DNA of 36,533 nucleotides from a virus: IMG/VR virus record IMGVR_UViG_3300027852_000111, positions 1 through 36,533 of that record; one strand, written 5' to 3'. Each line of letters starts with the position of its first letter. Positions within the stretch are counted from its first letter, which is position 1. Below are positions 18,009-25,603 of the stretch, piece after piece. The position numbers and the translations under genes are program-made. The notes beneath the pieces were generated by a model. It made no database searches. It had not been told where the DNA came from and saw only the letters and a list, made by a program, of their open reading frames with translations.

Positions 18009-18281
18009 ATGCTGAACTTACTAGGTATCGGTAAAAGCTACACCATGTTGATTTATGTGACACTTGCAATAGCGATTTTTTCCGCTGGTGTGGTTGTAAT
18101 TCGCAAAGATGCACGTGATGACGTGGTTACGGAAATCGATGCAGCGGGTAAAGCTGCCACGGTTGAAAACATAAAAGAGGATAGGAAAAGCGATGACAAA
18201 ATTGATAATCTCACTCCTGATGATCTGGTTGACTTCGGGTGTAAGTGGTTGCATTTTGACGACCCAGACTATTGCGGTTGA
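18009..18281 (+). CDS. Inner-membrane spanin (Rz-like)
   Basis: A 90-aa protein with an N-terminal membrane anchor at about residues 9-31 (SYTMLIYVTLAIAIFSAGVVVIR), then a charged region (KDARDDVVTEIDAAGKAAT) that can form a periplasmic coil, and a C-terminal end with two Cys. This topology is that of i-spanins. Start: ATG 18009, three bases after the endolysin stop. Its 3' end overlaps a second gene in the +1 frame that encodes a lipoprotein, which strongly supports a spanin pair. Confidence 0.72.
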   Translation: MLNLLGIGKSYTMLIYVTLAIAIFSAGVVVIRKDARDDVVTEIDAAGKAATVENIKEDRKSDDKIDNLTPDDLVDFGCKWLHFDDPDYCG

Positions 18282-18423
18282 AAAAGAAGCCAAGTTTTGC
18301 GATGTGGAAGAACGACGTAGGTTCAGTAAACTTGAACTTGAATGGCGTGCAGCTAACGCACCTACCAATCTAAAAAAAGACTTCAAGACGAATAAAACAG
18401 GCGAACGAGAATGTAGTTGGTGA
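18193..18423 (+). CDS. Outer-membrane spanin lipoprotein (Rz1-like)
   Basis: A 76-aa protein beginning inside the i-spanin gene in the +1 frame (89-base overlap). It has a lipoprotein signal: MTKLIISLLMIWLTSGVSGC, with lipobox VSGC and Cys20 as the lipidation site. The mature part is about 57 aa, polar, with a charged helix (EKEAKFCDVEERRRFSKLELEW). Rz1 proteins join Rz across the periplasm and fuse inner and outer membranes at lysis. It implies a Gram-negative host with Lol sorting. Confidence 0.75.
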   Translation: MTKLIISLLMIWLTSGVSGCILTTQTIAVEKEAKFCDVEERRRFSKLELEWRAANAPTNLKKDFKTNKTGERECSW

Positions 18424-18431
18424 CTATCTTA

Positions 18432-18447
18432 AGTTGTGCTAACAACT
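18432..18447 (+). repeat. Short hairpin between spanin and holin genes
   Basis: AGTTGT (18432-18437) and ACAACT (18442-18447) form a perfect 6-bp stem with loop GCTA, eight bases after the spanin stop. No T tract follows. It may be a processing site or a weak attenuator, or chance. Confidence 0.3.
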
Positions 18448-18488
18448 AACCTAAAGACAGGTACCCATTACGCAAGAAAGTTAATACC

Positions 18489-18806
18489 ATGTTATTTAAT
18501 AACGAAAGCGACCTTATAGATACGGTTCGAAGTTTCTCAGGGGGCGCTGGCGTTACCATTATAGGTGCAGCGTTAGGGCGTATTATGTGGCATATAGGCG
18601 AAGTCAGAAAACAGAACCGCAAGTTTTTTAGCATTGAATTATTGTGGGAAATCCCAATTGCGTTGGGTATGGGTTTCTTTGGCGAAGCTGCCGCAAACTG
18701 GATGGGCGCAAATGATCACGTGCAGATAGGTGTTATCATAATGCTCAGTTACTTAGGGCCGCGTGGGGTTGAAGCATTTTTCACAAGATGGCTATCCAAG
18801 AAATAA
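18489..18806 (+). CDS. LydA-like holin
   Basis: A 105-aa membrane protein with an N-terminal amphipathic segment, TM1 (about residues 18-34, GGAGVTIIGAALGRIMW), a basic loop (EVRKQNRKF), TM2 (about 50-68, LLWEIPIALGMGFFGEAAA) and TM3 (about 76-90). The ending SYLGPRGVEAFFTRW resembles the conserved end of LydA-type holins. Holins oligomerise in the inner membrane and trigger lysis. It completes the cassette endolysin-spanins-holin. It may also release the membrane-tethered endolysin upstream. Confidence 0.78.
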   Translation: MLFNNESDLIDTVRSFSGGAGVTIIGAALGRIMWHIGEVRKQNRKFFSIELLWEIPIALGMGFFGEAAANWMGANDHVQIGVIIMLSYLGPRGVEAFFTRWLSKK

Positions 18807-18821
18807 GAAAATAGGTTGTTG

Positions 18822-18849
18822 TTGATCTAAAGTCAGATATTGTTATAAG
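18822..18849 (+). promoter_or_regulatory. Possible promoter before the distal virion genes
   Basis: TTGATC (18822-18827) and TATAAG (18844-18849) are separated by 16 bp, in the 79-bp gap between the holin and the next gene. The element could give extra expression of the distal genes. It matches sigma-70 consensus only partly. Confidence 0.35.
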
Positions 18850-18885
18850 TATTTTATCATATCTAACAGTCAAGGAACATAACCT

Positions 18886-19251
18886 ATGAGTACTTTATCA
18901 ACAGCGGCCCGTAATGCGGCCTGTGACGCAGTAAACGCCCTGCTTGACGGTGGTGGATACATTGAATTCCAAGATGTCAGTAACGCAGAAATTGCAAAAC
19001 TTCCGTTCTCAGCAACGGCGTTTGGTGCTGCTGTAGCTGGTGTGGCCACGGCTAACGCGATCACGTCCGATGTGACAACACAGGCCGGGACAATCACGCA
19101 AGCATTTTACAAAAGTGTAGCAGATGCCGTAATCGTCACCGTAACCGTTGGTCTGGTTGGTTCCGGTGCCGATATTGAATTAACAGGTTTGACATATGCG
19201 TTGAATGAGGAATTGAAAATAAACTCAGCAACACGTACACAACCCGCATAA
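18886..19251 (+). CDS. Conserved phage structural-type protein, unknown role
   Basis: A 121-aa protein starting MSTLSTAARNAACDAVNALLDGGGYIEF, with FSATAFGAAVAGVATANAIT in the middle and a beta-rich C-terminus ending NSATRTQPA. Ala/Thr/Gly-rich beta proteins with this beginning occur near tail fibre and decoration genes of many phages, so a minor virion protein is plausible. It follows the lysis cassette and precedes a repeat protein of the fibre type. The function is unknown. Confidence 0.6.
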   Translation: MSTLSTAARNAACDAVNALLDGGGYIEFQDVSNAEIAKLPFSATAFGAAVAGVATANAITSDVTTQAGTITQAFYKSVADAVIVTVTVGLVGSGADIELTGLTYALNEELKINSATRTQPA

Positions 19252-19261
19252 GGCATAACCC

Positions 19262-20887
19262 ATGGGAACGCCGTCCTTTGTCCCCTTTGGTGCGCCAACG
19301 GAAAGTACAACTGGTGATGCAACCGTTGCGTTGCATGCCAGCTTTGCTGCTGGTGACACGGCGTATGTCATCATTGAAACAAACCCTTTAAATAGCGAAC
19401 CAGAGAACGTAGGTAGTGACGGTTTTGAACTTATAGGGCATATAATTAGCGCAGGTGTTACAGCTAAAGATACCCGCCTTTCACTATTTGAAAAACAAGA
19501 TATTAGCGCGTCTGAAAGCGCCCCTACATTTGGGTGCGCTGGCACAGAAGATCACTTTCATGCAGTATCTTTTGGCTGGTCGCCTTCAACAAGTGGCAAC
19601 ATAGTCAGCGTTGCAGATTTCACCACTGCAACTTCTGGTACCATAGCGCCTTATGTTTCTTTTTCTACTGTCACAACAACCGAAGTCGCACAAATGTGTA
19701 TGCACTTATTTACTGGTGGTGATAATAAAGCGGCGACAGCGTGGACAGATAGTGATCTTGCTAGTTTAACCACAGGACTTGACCTAAGCAGCGCTGGTAA
19801 TGACAGTATGCTTGGTGTCGCATATGGACAGCGCACCGCGATAGGTACGGTTGGGCCTAACGCTTCTGTAAGTGTAACTGGTACCCACCAACTTTGCTCT
19901 ATGACGCTGACATTGATAGATGCACCCCCTGCCAGTTCCGGTGGTGAAGGTGACGCAGCAACTACTGCTTCTGATCAAACCGATGACGCAACAGGTGTAC
20001 GTGTTAGGTCAGGTGATGCTGACACGATGGTAACACCCCAAACAGATGATCTGGCTGGTTCACGTGCCGGGGTGGGTAACGCTGCTGACACGTCCACCAG
20101 CCAGATTGATAACGCTGTGGGTGTGGCAACAGGACACGGCGATGCTGCTGATGTAGTTGCTGCACAAACCAGTGCTGCCACGGGTAAGCGTATTGCGTCA
20201 GGTGATGCCACTGATGTATCTGCCGCACAGATCGATATTGTGACAGGTTCACGTATTGGTTCAGGTAACGCTGCTGACACATCTGCAAGTCAGATCGATA
20301 ATGCGGTAGGTACGGCCACAGGGCAGGGTGATGCAACTGATACGGTTGCTGCACAATTAGACAGTGTGGCAGGTTCGCGTGTTGGATTGGGTAATGCATC
20401 TGACACGTCCACCAGCCAGATTGATGACGCCACAGATGCAGATGGGCCGGGTGTCGGGTCAGGTGTTGCAGACACTATGGTTACACCCCAAACCGATAGC
20501 GCCATAGGTGAACGTATTGGCTCAGGTAATGCTGCTGACACATCTGCCGTGCAGTTAGACAGTGTGACAGGCTCACGTATTGGTTCAGGCAACGCTGCTG
20601 ACACATCTGCAAGCCAGATCGATAATGCCGTGGGTGTCGCTACTGGTGAAGGTGACGCAGCAGATACGGTCACAGCACAGACCAGTGCTGCCACGGGTTC
20701 ACGTGTCGGGGTGGGTAATATTACCATGGTCACTTCTGCACAAACAGACACCGCTACAGTTGAAACATTGTCAAAAAGACGTGTATCTATTGCGAAGAAA
20801 AGCAGGAATTTTGGGCGCATTGTGGCCAAACAGAAAATAAACAGTGTATTAGGTAATCAACATCGTGGTAGGGTTTTTGAAATATAG
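19262..20887 (+). CDS. Repeat-rich virion fibre/adhesin-like protein
   Basis: A 541-aa protein. Residues 1-225 form a beta-rich N-terminal domain (FAAGDTAYVIIETNPLN..., FHAVSFGWSP, ATAWTDSDLASLT, SVTGTHQLCSMTLTLIDAP), resembling domains found at the start of phage surface proteins. Residues 230-505 are 13 tandem 21-aa repeats with consensus like GNAADTSASQIDNAVGSRIGS. The last 35 residues are strongly basic (SKRRVSIAKKSRNFGRIVAKQ), perhaps a virion anchor. The regular 21-residue unit suggests an extended beta-solenoid or shaft. I do not know its exact function. Confidence 0.6.
   Translation: MGTPSFVPFGAPTESTTGDATVALHASFAAGDTAYVIIETNPLNSEPENVGSDGFELIGHIISAGVTAKDTRLSLFEKQDISASESAPTFGCAGTEDHFHAVSFGWSPSTSGNIVSVADFTTATSGTIAPYVSFSTVTTTEVAQMCMHLFTGGDNKAATAWTDSDLASLTTGLDLSSAGNDSMLGVAYGQRTAIGTVGPNASVSVTGTHQLCSMTLTLIDAPPASSGGEGDAATTASDQTDDATGVRVRSGDADTMVTPQTDDLAGSRAGVGNAADTSTSQIDNAVGVATGHGDAADVVAAQTSAATGKRIASGDATDVSAAQIDIVTGSRIGSGNAADTSASQIDNAVGTATGQGDATDTVAAQLDSVAGSRVGLGNASDTSTSQIDDATDADGPGVGSGVADTMVTPQTDSAIGERIGSGNAADTSAVQLDSVTGSRIGSGNAADTSASQIDNAVGVATGEGDAADTVTAQTSAATGSRVGVGNITMVTSAQTDTATVETLSKRRVSIAKKSRNFGRIVAKQKINSVLGNQHRGRVFEI
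19949..20776 (+). repeat. Thirteen 63-bp coding repeats in the fibre-like gene
   Basis: Thirteen in-frame units of 21 codons each (unit 8 has 24). Each begins GN or GD and contains D-T/V and Q-I/T/L at fixed places. Units 3, 6 and 11 are nearly identical (GNAADTS.SQIDNAVG), and units 2 and 9 share ADTMVTPQTD, so a higher-order order is visible. The DNA repeats are diverged, so recent slippage is not the only source. Confidence 0.85.
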
Positions 20888-20923
20888 CAAACAGGGACGG
20901 GGCGACAAGGCTTCGATAATAAA

Positions 20924-21271
20924 ATGTCAATGAACTTTTCAATCAAAAGCGGTGACACATCACCGTCAATTGCTTATGTACCTATTCTACAAGCCGATCA
21001 AATATTGACCGGGGCAACGGTTGTGTTTTCAGCGGTGGGTGATAACGGATTGCTAACTATTGATAAACAAGCTGCAAGTATTGCAATGATTGATGTTGAT
21101 GGTGAAGGCACGATGGAAGAGGGTTTCAAATACGACTGGAAAACAGCGGACACCCTTACGATGGGTTTGCTCAAAAAAGGTGAATTTCAAGTGACGTTCG
21201 CAGATGGTTCAATTGAGACATTTCCGAATGTCGGTTATATCGATTTGACCATGACAGAAGAACTGGCTTAA
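20924..21271 (+). CDS. BppU N-terminal-domain-like baseplate/tail protein
   Basis: A 115-aa protein with an Ig-like beta domain: FSIKSGDTSPSIAYVPILQ, GATVVFSAVGDNG, GFKYDWKTADTLTMGLLKKGEFQVTFADGSIETFPNVGYIDLTMTEEL. This is the arrangement of the BppU N-terminal family of phage baseplate proteins (the paired Y.W...Dt...G.f.v.f.dG...tfPn pattern). It likely joins fibre units or the repeat protein to the tail. It is the last gene of the rightward structural block, ending base-to-base with the leftward polymerase gene. Confidence 0.72.
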   Translation: MSMNFSIKSGDTSPSIAYVPILQADQILTGATVVFSAVGDNGLLTIDKQAASIAMIDVDGEGTMEEGFKYDWKTADTLTMGLLKKGEFQVTFADGSIETFPNVGYIDLTMTEELA

Positions 21272-23206
21272 TCAGTTTACCCACGATGTCAACTTCTTGG
21301 CTTCTTCAATATAATACAACCAATTCACATCATCCCATGAAAAATCTTTGATGTCATTGACCACTTTAACTGTCCAACCTTTTTCGACACCAATGGGGCG
21401 TTCCCTGTCCGGGTTCCGCGCTAATGGTGGCATGATCTTGGTCAGTGTACAGCCTTTTGTTGACACGTAGTAGCGACAGGTTTTTTGCACAGGTTCTTTC
21501 CGGCCATCCAACCACCACATTTCCAATCGCGATGTCTTTGGTACTTTGACTGACAATAGGAAATCAAATGGGTCTTTATGTCGCATGATAAAATCTGCGA
21601 TATCTACGTTGTTTACAAGTTTAGCTTCGGCGGCTTTCGGTACCACCAGCATTGAATGGTCTTTATGCCACAGGCATTCACGTGTGTATGGGTCTTCGGC
21701 GGGTGTGACATGACAATATGCACCAATGCGTTTGTTGCCCTTACCGTCCGGTTTTACAGCAATATAACTATTTACGTCACGTATATGCATTGCGTCATAA
21801 TTGGTGTATTCCAATTCAAGCGCTGTGTGATCTTCCCATTCTTTACATATTTTATCAAACGCCGCTCTATTGTTTTTTGGAACAAGACAGGTGATACCAT
21901 CTGTGTTCACTTGAACCATTTTAGCACCTGTGGACATAGCCCATTCTGCTAACATACATATCATCAGTTGGCCATTGATGGTTATCGACATCATATATTT
22001 TGTATCATAGAACGGACTGTAAGCGTTGCCGCTATCGCCATATACTCCATTCATTGCTAGTTTCAACATTGCACCTTCGGCGGTTTTTTTACCGACAGCA
22101 AGTCGTTGATCAAATAATTGTTTATTGATGTCACAGAATTTTTCCGAAAGGTGCTTAGGGTAAAACCTATTTGATATAGCAAGTGATGGGTAATAGCTGG
22201 CAACATCAACGTCAACAAGATCGTATTCATCATCAGGGTAAACACTTGTAAGATGCAACGACCCATGCATGCCCCCAACACCAAAAACAAAATCAATTCC
22301 ACCAGCGGTACACATCATGTCATCAAACACCCCTTTAGTTTCCACGATGACTGCCGCGTTGATGCGATCCAGAATTGCCTTGAACTGTGGTAATCTAAAA
22401 TGCACCTTTGGTGACACAACATCACCTAGCGCAATCATTGGGTGAAGTGTTTGCCTTGGTACCCGTTTACCATTCACACGTTGGCGACAAGTACCGGGTG
22501 CATCTTGTTCAATGATATACTCAAAGAACTTTTTGCCAATCTTAGGTTCGTTAAAATTAATTACGTCACCAAGATCAGGATATTTTAATTGCATTTCATC
22601 ACGAAACTTTATTTGTTCCAGTGAATGATGATAGAATTTCAATGTTTCTGATACATCATGGCACATATACCTGATCAATACGTCCATTTCTTCGAACGTG
22701 AGCGCCTTGTGGGGGTCGTAGGGCAGATCAACGACATTATCTGACCGCATGTTTATTTCAAGCTTCTTAAGGCTAGTGGGTTTAGCCCCAAATGGATCAT
22801 GATGCCATATCTTCATTAGGTCACATTGGTGAACCAAACGTTTGTTTGCCCATATCATTTGAGGGAAGCGATCTTTACTGTTAAATATTTTCTGTGCTTC
22901 AACATAACCATCATATGCAGTGAAGCTATTTTGTATTTTAAAGGTGGCAATAAGATTATGAATAACCACATAATCAAATGCTTCATTGTTGTATCCGAAC
23001 AGGCGATAATTACCGTCGCGCAACCAATATAAGAACGCTACTAATAGCGCTGATTGATTACGACGATCTGATATTTCAAATATCCATCTGGTTTGTGACG
23101 CAACATGAACAAAGCAAACACAAAAGCAATTCATGTATGTTTCGATATCATATACGAAATCACGGTTGTAATTTACGTGCGGTATTTGATCAAACTGGTG
23201 GGTCAT
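21272..23206 (-). CDS. Family B DNA polymerase with 3'-5' exonuclease
   Basis: A 644-aa replicative polymerase. Exonuclease motifs: Exo I Asp20-Ile-Glu22 (VYDIETY), Exo II GYNNEAFD (71-78), Exo III YMCHD (180-184). Polymerase motif A is DVDVASYYPS (332-341), motif B KLAMNGVYG (382-390), motif C VNTDGI (433-438). A GGMHGS loop precedes motif A. It is short compared with herpes/T4-type enzymes (about 900 aa) and lacks a visible terminal-protein-type insertion. Motif C has Asn in place of the first Asp (NTDG for DTDS). The start overlaps the preceding small gene (TAATG), so translation is coupled to it. Confidence 0.93.
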   Translation of the reverse strand: MTHQFDQIPHVNYNRDFVYDIETYMNCFCVCFVHVASQTRWIFEISDRRNQSALLVAFLYWLRDGNYRLFGYNNEAFDYVVIHNLIATFKIQNSFTAYDGYVEAQKIFNSKDRFPQMIWANKRLVHQCDLMKIWHHDPFGAKPTSLKKLEINMRSDNVVDLPYDPHKALTFEEMDVLIRYMCHDVSETLKFYHHSLEQIKFRDEMQLKYPDLGDVINFNEPKIGKKFFEYIIEQDAPGTCRQRVNGKRVPRQTLHPMIALGDVVSPKVHFRLPQFKAILDRINAAVIVETKGVFDDMMCTAGGIDFVFGVGGMHGSLHLTSVYPDDEYDLVDVDVASYYPSLAISNRFYPKHLSEKFCDINKQLFDQRLAVGKKTAEGAMLKLAMNGVYGDSGNAYSPFYDTKYMMSITINGQLMICMLAEWAMSTGAKMVQVNTDGITCLVPKNNRAAFDKICKEWEDHTALELEYTNYDAMHIRDVNSYIAVKPDGKGNKRIGAYCHVTPAEDPYTRECLWHKDHSMLVVPKAAEAKLVNNVDIADFIMRHKDPFDFLLSVKVPKTSRLEMWWLDGRKEPVQKTCRYYVSTKGCTLTKIMPPLARNPDRERPIGVEKGWTVKVVNDIKDFSWDDVNWLYYIEEAKKLTSWVN

Positions 23207-23352
23207 TATGACCAGTTCGCCCGACGACGATTGATTATATCAGCGTGTCGTTTTTCGGCGGGTGTTGCTTTAGGTGTAACGTGTTTGTTTTTTGATATTT
23301 TATCCTTACGGATTGCAACTTTATATTGCTTGTAAAGTGATTTGTTAGCCAT
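23206..23352 (-). CDS. 48-aa basic protein upstream of polymerase
   Basis: A small ORF read by hand: MANKSLYKQYKVAIRKDKIS..., with Lys/Arg-rich composition and ending IINRRRANWS. The ATG at 23352 has a GGA eight bases upstream. Its TAA overlaps the polymerase ATG, so the two are coupled. It has no membrane segment and no clear domain; a nucleic-acid-binding or regulatory role is a guess from charge. Coding potential is supported by the tight overlap, the Shine-Dalgarno and the lack of any other gene here. Confidence 0.65.
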   Translation of the reverse strand: MANKSLYKQYKVAIRKDKISKNKHVTPKATPAEKRHADIINRRRANWS

Positions 23353-23374
23353 GATTTTTTCCGATTGTTTGGGT

Positions 23375-23412
23375 GCGTCCGGTAAGAAATGCGGGGCAAA
23401 AATACCGGACGC
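23375..23412 (-). promoter_or_regulatory. Perfect 10-bp stem-loop between SSB and polymerase genes
   Basis: GCGTCCGGTA (23375-23384) and TACCGGACGC (23403-23412) pair perfectly with an 18-nt loop. On the leftward transcript it lies 50 bases after the SSB stop and 22 bases before the 48-aa ORF. There is a T run only in the loop, so it is not a standard terminator. It could be an RNA operator, processing site or mRNA end-stabiliser. Confidence 0.6.
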
Positions 23413-23462
23413 TCTATTGATAAAGTTTAGAGGCCCACCAATAGATGGAACCCTATTAACAT

Positions 23463-24428
23463 TTAGCCGCTTGGCATACCACCATTATTATTTTGACCAC
23501 CAGCGTTGTTGTTTTGAGGCCCATTAAGAATTTCAGTATGCGGTGCCACATTACCATGGGATGCAGTCGAATTGCCCGGTTGCCCCGCAGGTATTCCAGC
23601 ACCCATTTGCTGCTGTTGTCCACCCTGTACATTGGGATCGTACCCTTGCTGATTGGTGGCGGCAGGGTTCCCAGAAGGGTTTCCCATTGGTTGCTGTTGC
23701 TGCATAGGCTGTTGCTGCATAGGCTGTTGTTGCTGTTGCTGTTGCTGCATAGGCTGTTGCTGCATAGGCTGTTGTTGCTGTTGCTGTTGCTGCATAGGCT
23801 GTTGTTGCTGTTGCTGCATTGGCTGTTGTTGCTGCATTGGCTGTTGCCCATCACGATTAGCGAAAGCACTTGATGCTTTGATGCCGCTGACAATTGGGTC
23901 ACCAACCTGTGTCAGTTTTACTGCGTTTGGATACAGGATAATCCCGGCGTTATGGTCAGTGCGACCGTTGACCTGTGCTGCAAACATAACGTCCACATAA
24001 TCGCCACGTTTGATTTCATTACGTGGAATATCATTGTGGTATTGATCACAAGCGCCAAATTCAAATTGCGATTTAAACTTAAAGATATAGCAACCGCGCG
24101 TGTATTCGCTTGGTTCTTTAGGTTTACCTGTTGCTTTGTCAAAACCGGGTATGTCGCCATCTTCAATCTTCCATGAAAAATCGCGTGCACTCAGGCCCGT
24201 ATTGATTTGCGCCATGATCATTTGGTTCTGACCATAACCAGCAGCAGCAAATTGCCACAACTGATCGACAATTGGTTGCGATTGTTGTTTTGGTACTGCT
24301 ATAGCAAAATAATATTCCCGTTCTTCCGGTGGAATATCGTTGCCATCATAATCTTTGGTGCCTTTGGTGTTCATGTCACCGCTAAAATAGCGACCATGCC
24401 CTGTAAATAAACCTTTGAGGTTATCCAT
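23463..24428 (-). CDS. Single-stranded DNA-binding protein (DUF2815-type) with Q/P/M tail
   Basis: A 321-aa protein. Residues 1-185 match the phage SSB-like family: GHGRYFSGD near the start, EYYFAIAVPK, ARDFSWKIEDGDIPG, GCYIFKFKSQFEFG, IKRGDYVDVMFAAQVN and AGIILYPNAVKLTQVGDPIVSG, an OB-fold protein with conserved aromatics. Residues 195-248 are almost only Gln, Pro and Met, followed by a Gly/Asn-rich flexible end ending GGMPSG. Disordered Q-rich C-termini are known in SSBs for partner recruitment. The start overlaps the nuclease stop (TAATGG). It belongs to the replication block with the polymerase. Confidence 0.8.
   Translation of the reverse strand: MDNLKGLFTGHGRYFSGDMNTKGTKDYDGNDIPPEEREYYFAIAVPKQQSQPIVDQLWQFAAAGYGQNQMIMAQINTGLSARDFSWKIEDGDIPGFDKATGKPKEPSEYTRGCYIFKFKSQFEFGACDQYHNDIPRNEIKRGDYVDVMFAAQVNGRTDHNAGIILYPNAVKLTQVGDPIVSGIKASSAFANRDGQQPMQQQQPMQQQQQQPMQQQQQQQQPMQQQPMQQQQQQQQPMQQQPMQQQQPMGNPSGNPAATNQQGYDPNVQGGQQQQMGAGIPAGQPGNSTASHGNVAPHTEILNGPQNNNAGGQNNNGGMPSG
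23685..23846 (-). repeat. CAG/CAA low-complexity repeat in the SSB gene
   Basis: About 160 bp of mixed CAG/CAA codons punctuated by CCT-ATG (Pro-Met) every 3-8 Gln. The nearly identical units (ATGCAGCAACAGCCT-like) make the tract slippage-prone, so its length may vary between isolates. Confidence 0.9.
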
Positions 24429-25537
24429 TATGTTTGTCCTTTCTTGAACAGTTTCGTATAGTAATCCGGTGCACGTTTCACCAGCTTTGGGGGTATCCGT
24501 GGGCGACTGGTATGTCGCGCAATGAATTTCTCAGCTTGTTTCTTATTTTTAGATCGCCTGACAATTTCAGCAGGTGTTGCTAATTTTGGTGAAGCGTAAG
24601 GATCAACACCTGTCAGCGCTTTTATTACATCAGCAGATGCAGTGAAAACCTTGCGGCCATATTGATCTTCAAACCCATATCCCGGTATGTGTTCTGATCG
24701 TTTCATGCGGCTCTTGGCTTCTGTTTCAAGTGCAGATGCTGCTGCGTCCATCATAGCCTTGGCTTTCTTATAGAAATCCAATTTATGCGCGATCATTTCC
24801 GGTGGCATATCAACCATGCTATCACCAGAAATAACATCATAGTTACGATAATTTGTGCGATCCAGTGCGTCACATTTATGTGCTGCCTGACAATGCATAC
24901 AATGTACGCCGGGTGTGGCCTTACATGACACATCTTGTGCTGCATGGGCGCGTCCCTCAATCCATGCTACAAATTCCATAAGTGCGTTGGGTGTCAGTTC
25001 CCACGTTCGATAAATACCTTCCGGGTGTGAAGCACGTGGTTGATAAATGCCGATAATAATCTTGTCAATAATCACACCATGGTGATTTAACATTTTCAAC
25101 AGTGCAGCAGCATATATTGCAACCTGAGTATTTCGATATGGTTCAACAATTTTATAACCATATTTTAAGTCATCGGCAATTAATGTAGTGTTGTTAACTA
25201 CTGCATATGCGTCAGGTGTGCCTTCAATCATAGGGTTTAAATAAACTTTACGTTCCGCTTCGATTGAACCGCCATGTGCGCGTAGATGATCAATATATTT
25301 TTGAACATCATGCACCATTTGGACATCCACAAGCCAACCGTTTTCATGTGACGCATCAATTAAATCATCGGTTTTTTCTGCTTGCCCTGTTAATACCATT
25401 TCTGCAACCCAAGCGGCACATGTACCTTCGCGTGCCGGGTCATTTGGTTCTTGTTCTGGCAGTTCAAGAGCGAACCGTGCAGAACGTAAACACTCTGTCC
25501 AACGGTGCGATGCTGATGGTCTACATGGAATAATCAT
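24428..25537 (-). CDS. DUF2800-family PD-(D/E)XK nuclease
   Basis: A 369-aa Cas4/RecB-like nuclease. Catalytic pattern: EGT near residue 37, GTPD (Asp109), ADDLKYG (Asp123-x-Lys125) and Q138VAIYAAAL, the QxxxY-like motif. A Cys-rich segment (about 208-226, CKATPGVHCMHCQAAHKC), plus Cys16, may hold an Fe-S cluster. The family DUF2800 is common in phage replication blocks, often next to an SSB of this type and a polymerase, and probably processes DNA ends in recombination-linked replication. The start at 25537 follows a hairpin; the coding end overlaps the SSB start. Confidence 0.85.
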   Translation of the reverse strand: MIIPCRPSASHRWTECLRSARFALELPEQEPNDPAREGTCAAWVAEMVLTGQAEKTDDLIDASHENGWLVDVQMVHDVQKYIDHLRAHGGSIEAERKVYLNPMIEGTPDAYAVVNNTTLIADDLKYGYKIVEPYRNTQVAIYAAALLKMLNHHGVIIDKIIIGIYQPRASHPEGIYRTWELTPNALMEFVAWIEGRAHAAQDVSCKATPGVHCMHCQAAHKCDALDRTNYRNYDVISGDSMVDMPPEMIAHKLDFYKKAKAMMDAAASALETEAKSRMKRSEHIPGYGFEDQYGRKVFTASADVIKALTGVDPYASPKLATPAEIVRRSKNKKQAEKFIARHTSRPRIPPKLVKRAPDYYTKLFKKGQT

Positions 25538-25559
25538 AATCTAGAACCCTTGTTCGTAA

Positions 25560-25585
25560 AACCGGGTACCATATGATACCCGGTT
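25560..25585 (-). terminator. Terminator-like hairpin in the leftward replication operon
   Basis: AACCGGGTA (25560-25568) and TACCCGGTT (25577-25585) form a perfect 9-bp stem with an 8-nt loop. On the leftward strand the stem is followed by TTTTACG, and on the other strand by ATTTATA. It could attenuate transcription into the DUF2800 gene. Confidence 0.55.
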
Positions 25586-25603
25586 ATTTATATACATGCT
25601 GAT

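Noticed and set aside
20290-20829. 179-aa minus-strand frame inside the repeat gene
   Set aside because: It mirrors the 63-bp repeats of the plus-strand gene; composition is repeat-driven and there is no ribosome site.
23493-24000. Leu/Cys-rich plus-strand frames opposite the SSB gene
   Set aside because: They are antisense readings of the CAG/CAA repeat, giving runs of Leu or Cys without protein-like features.
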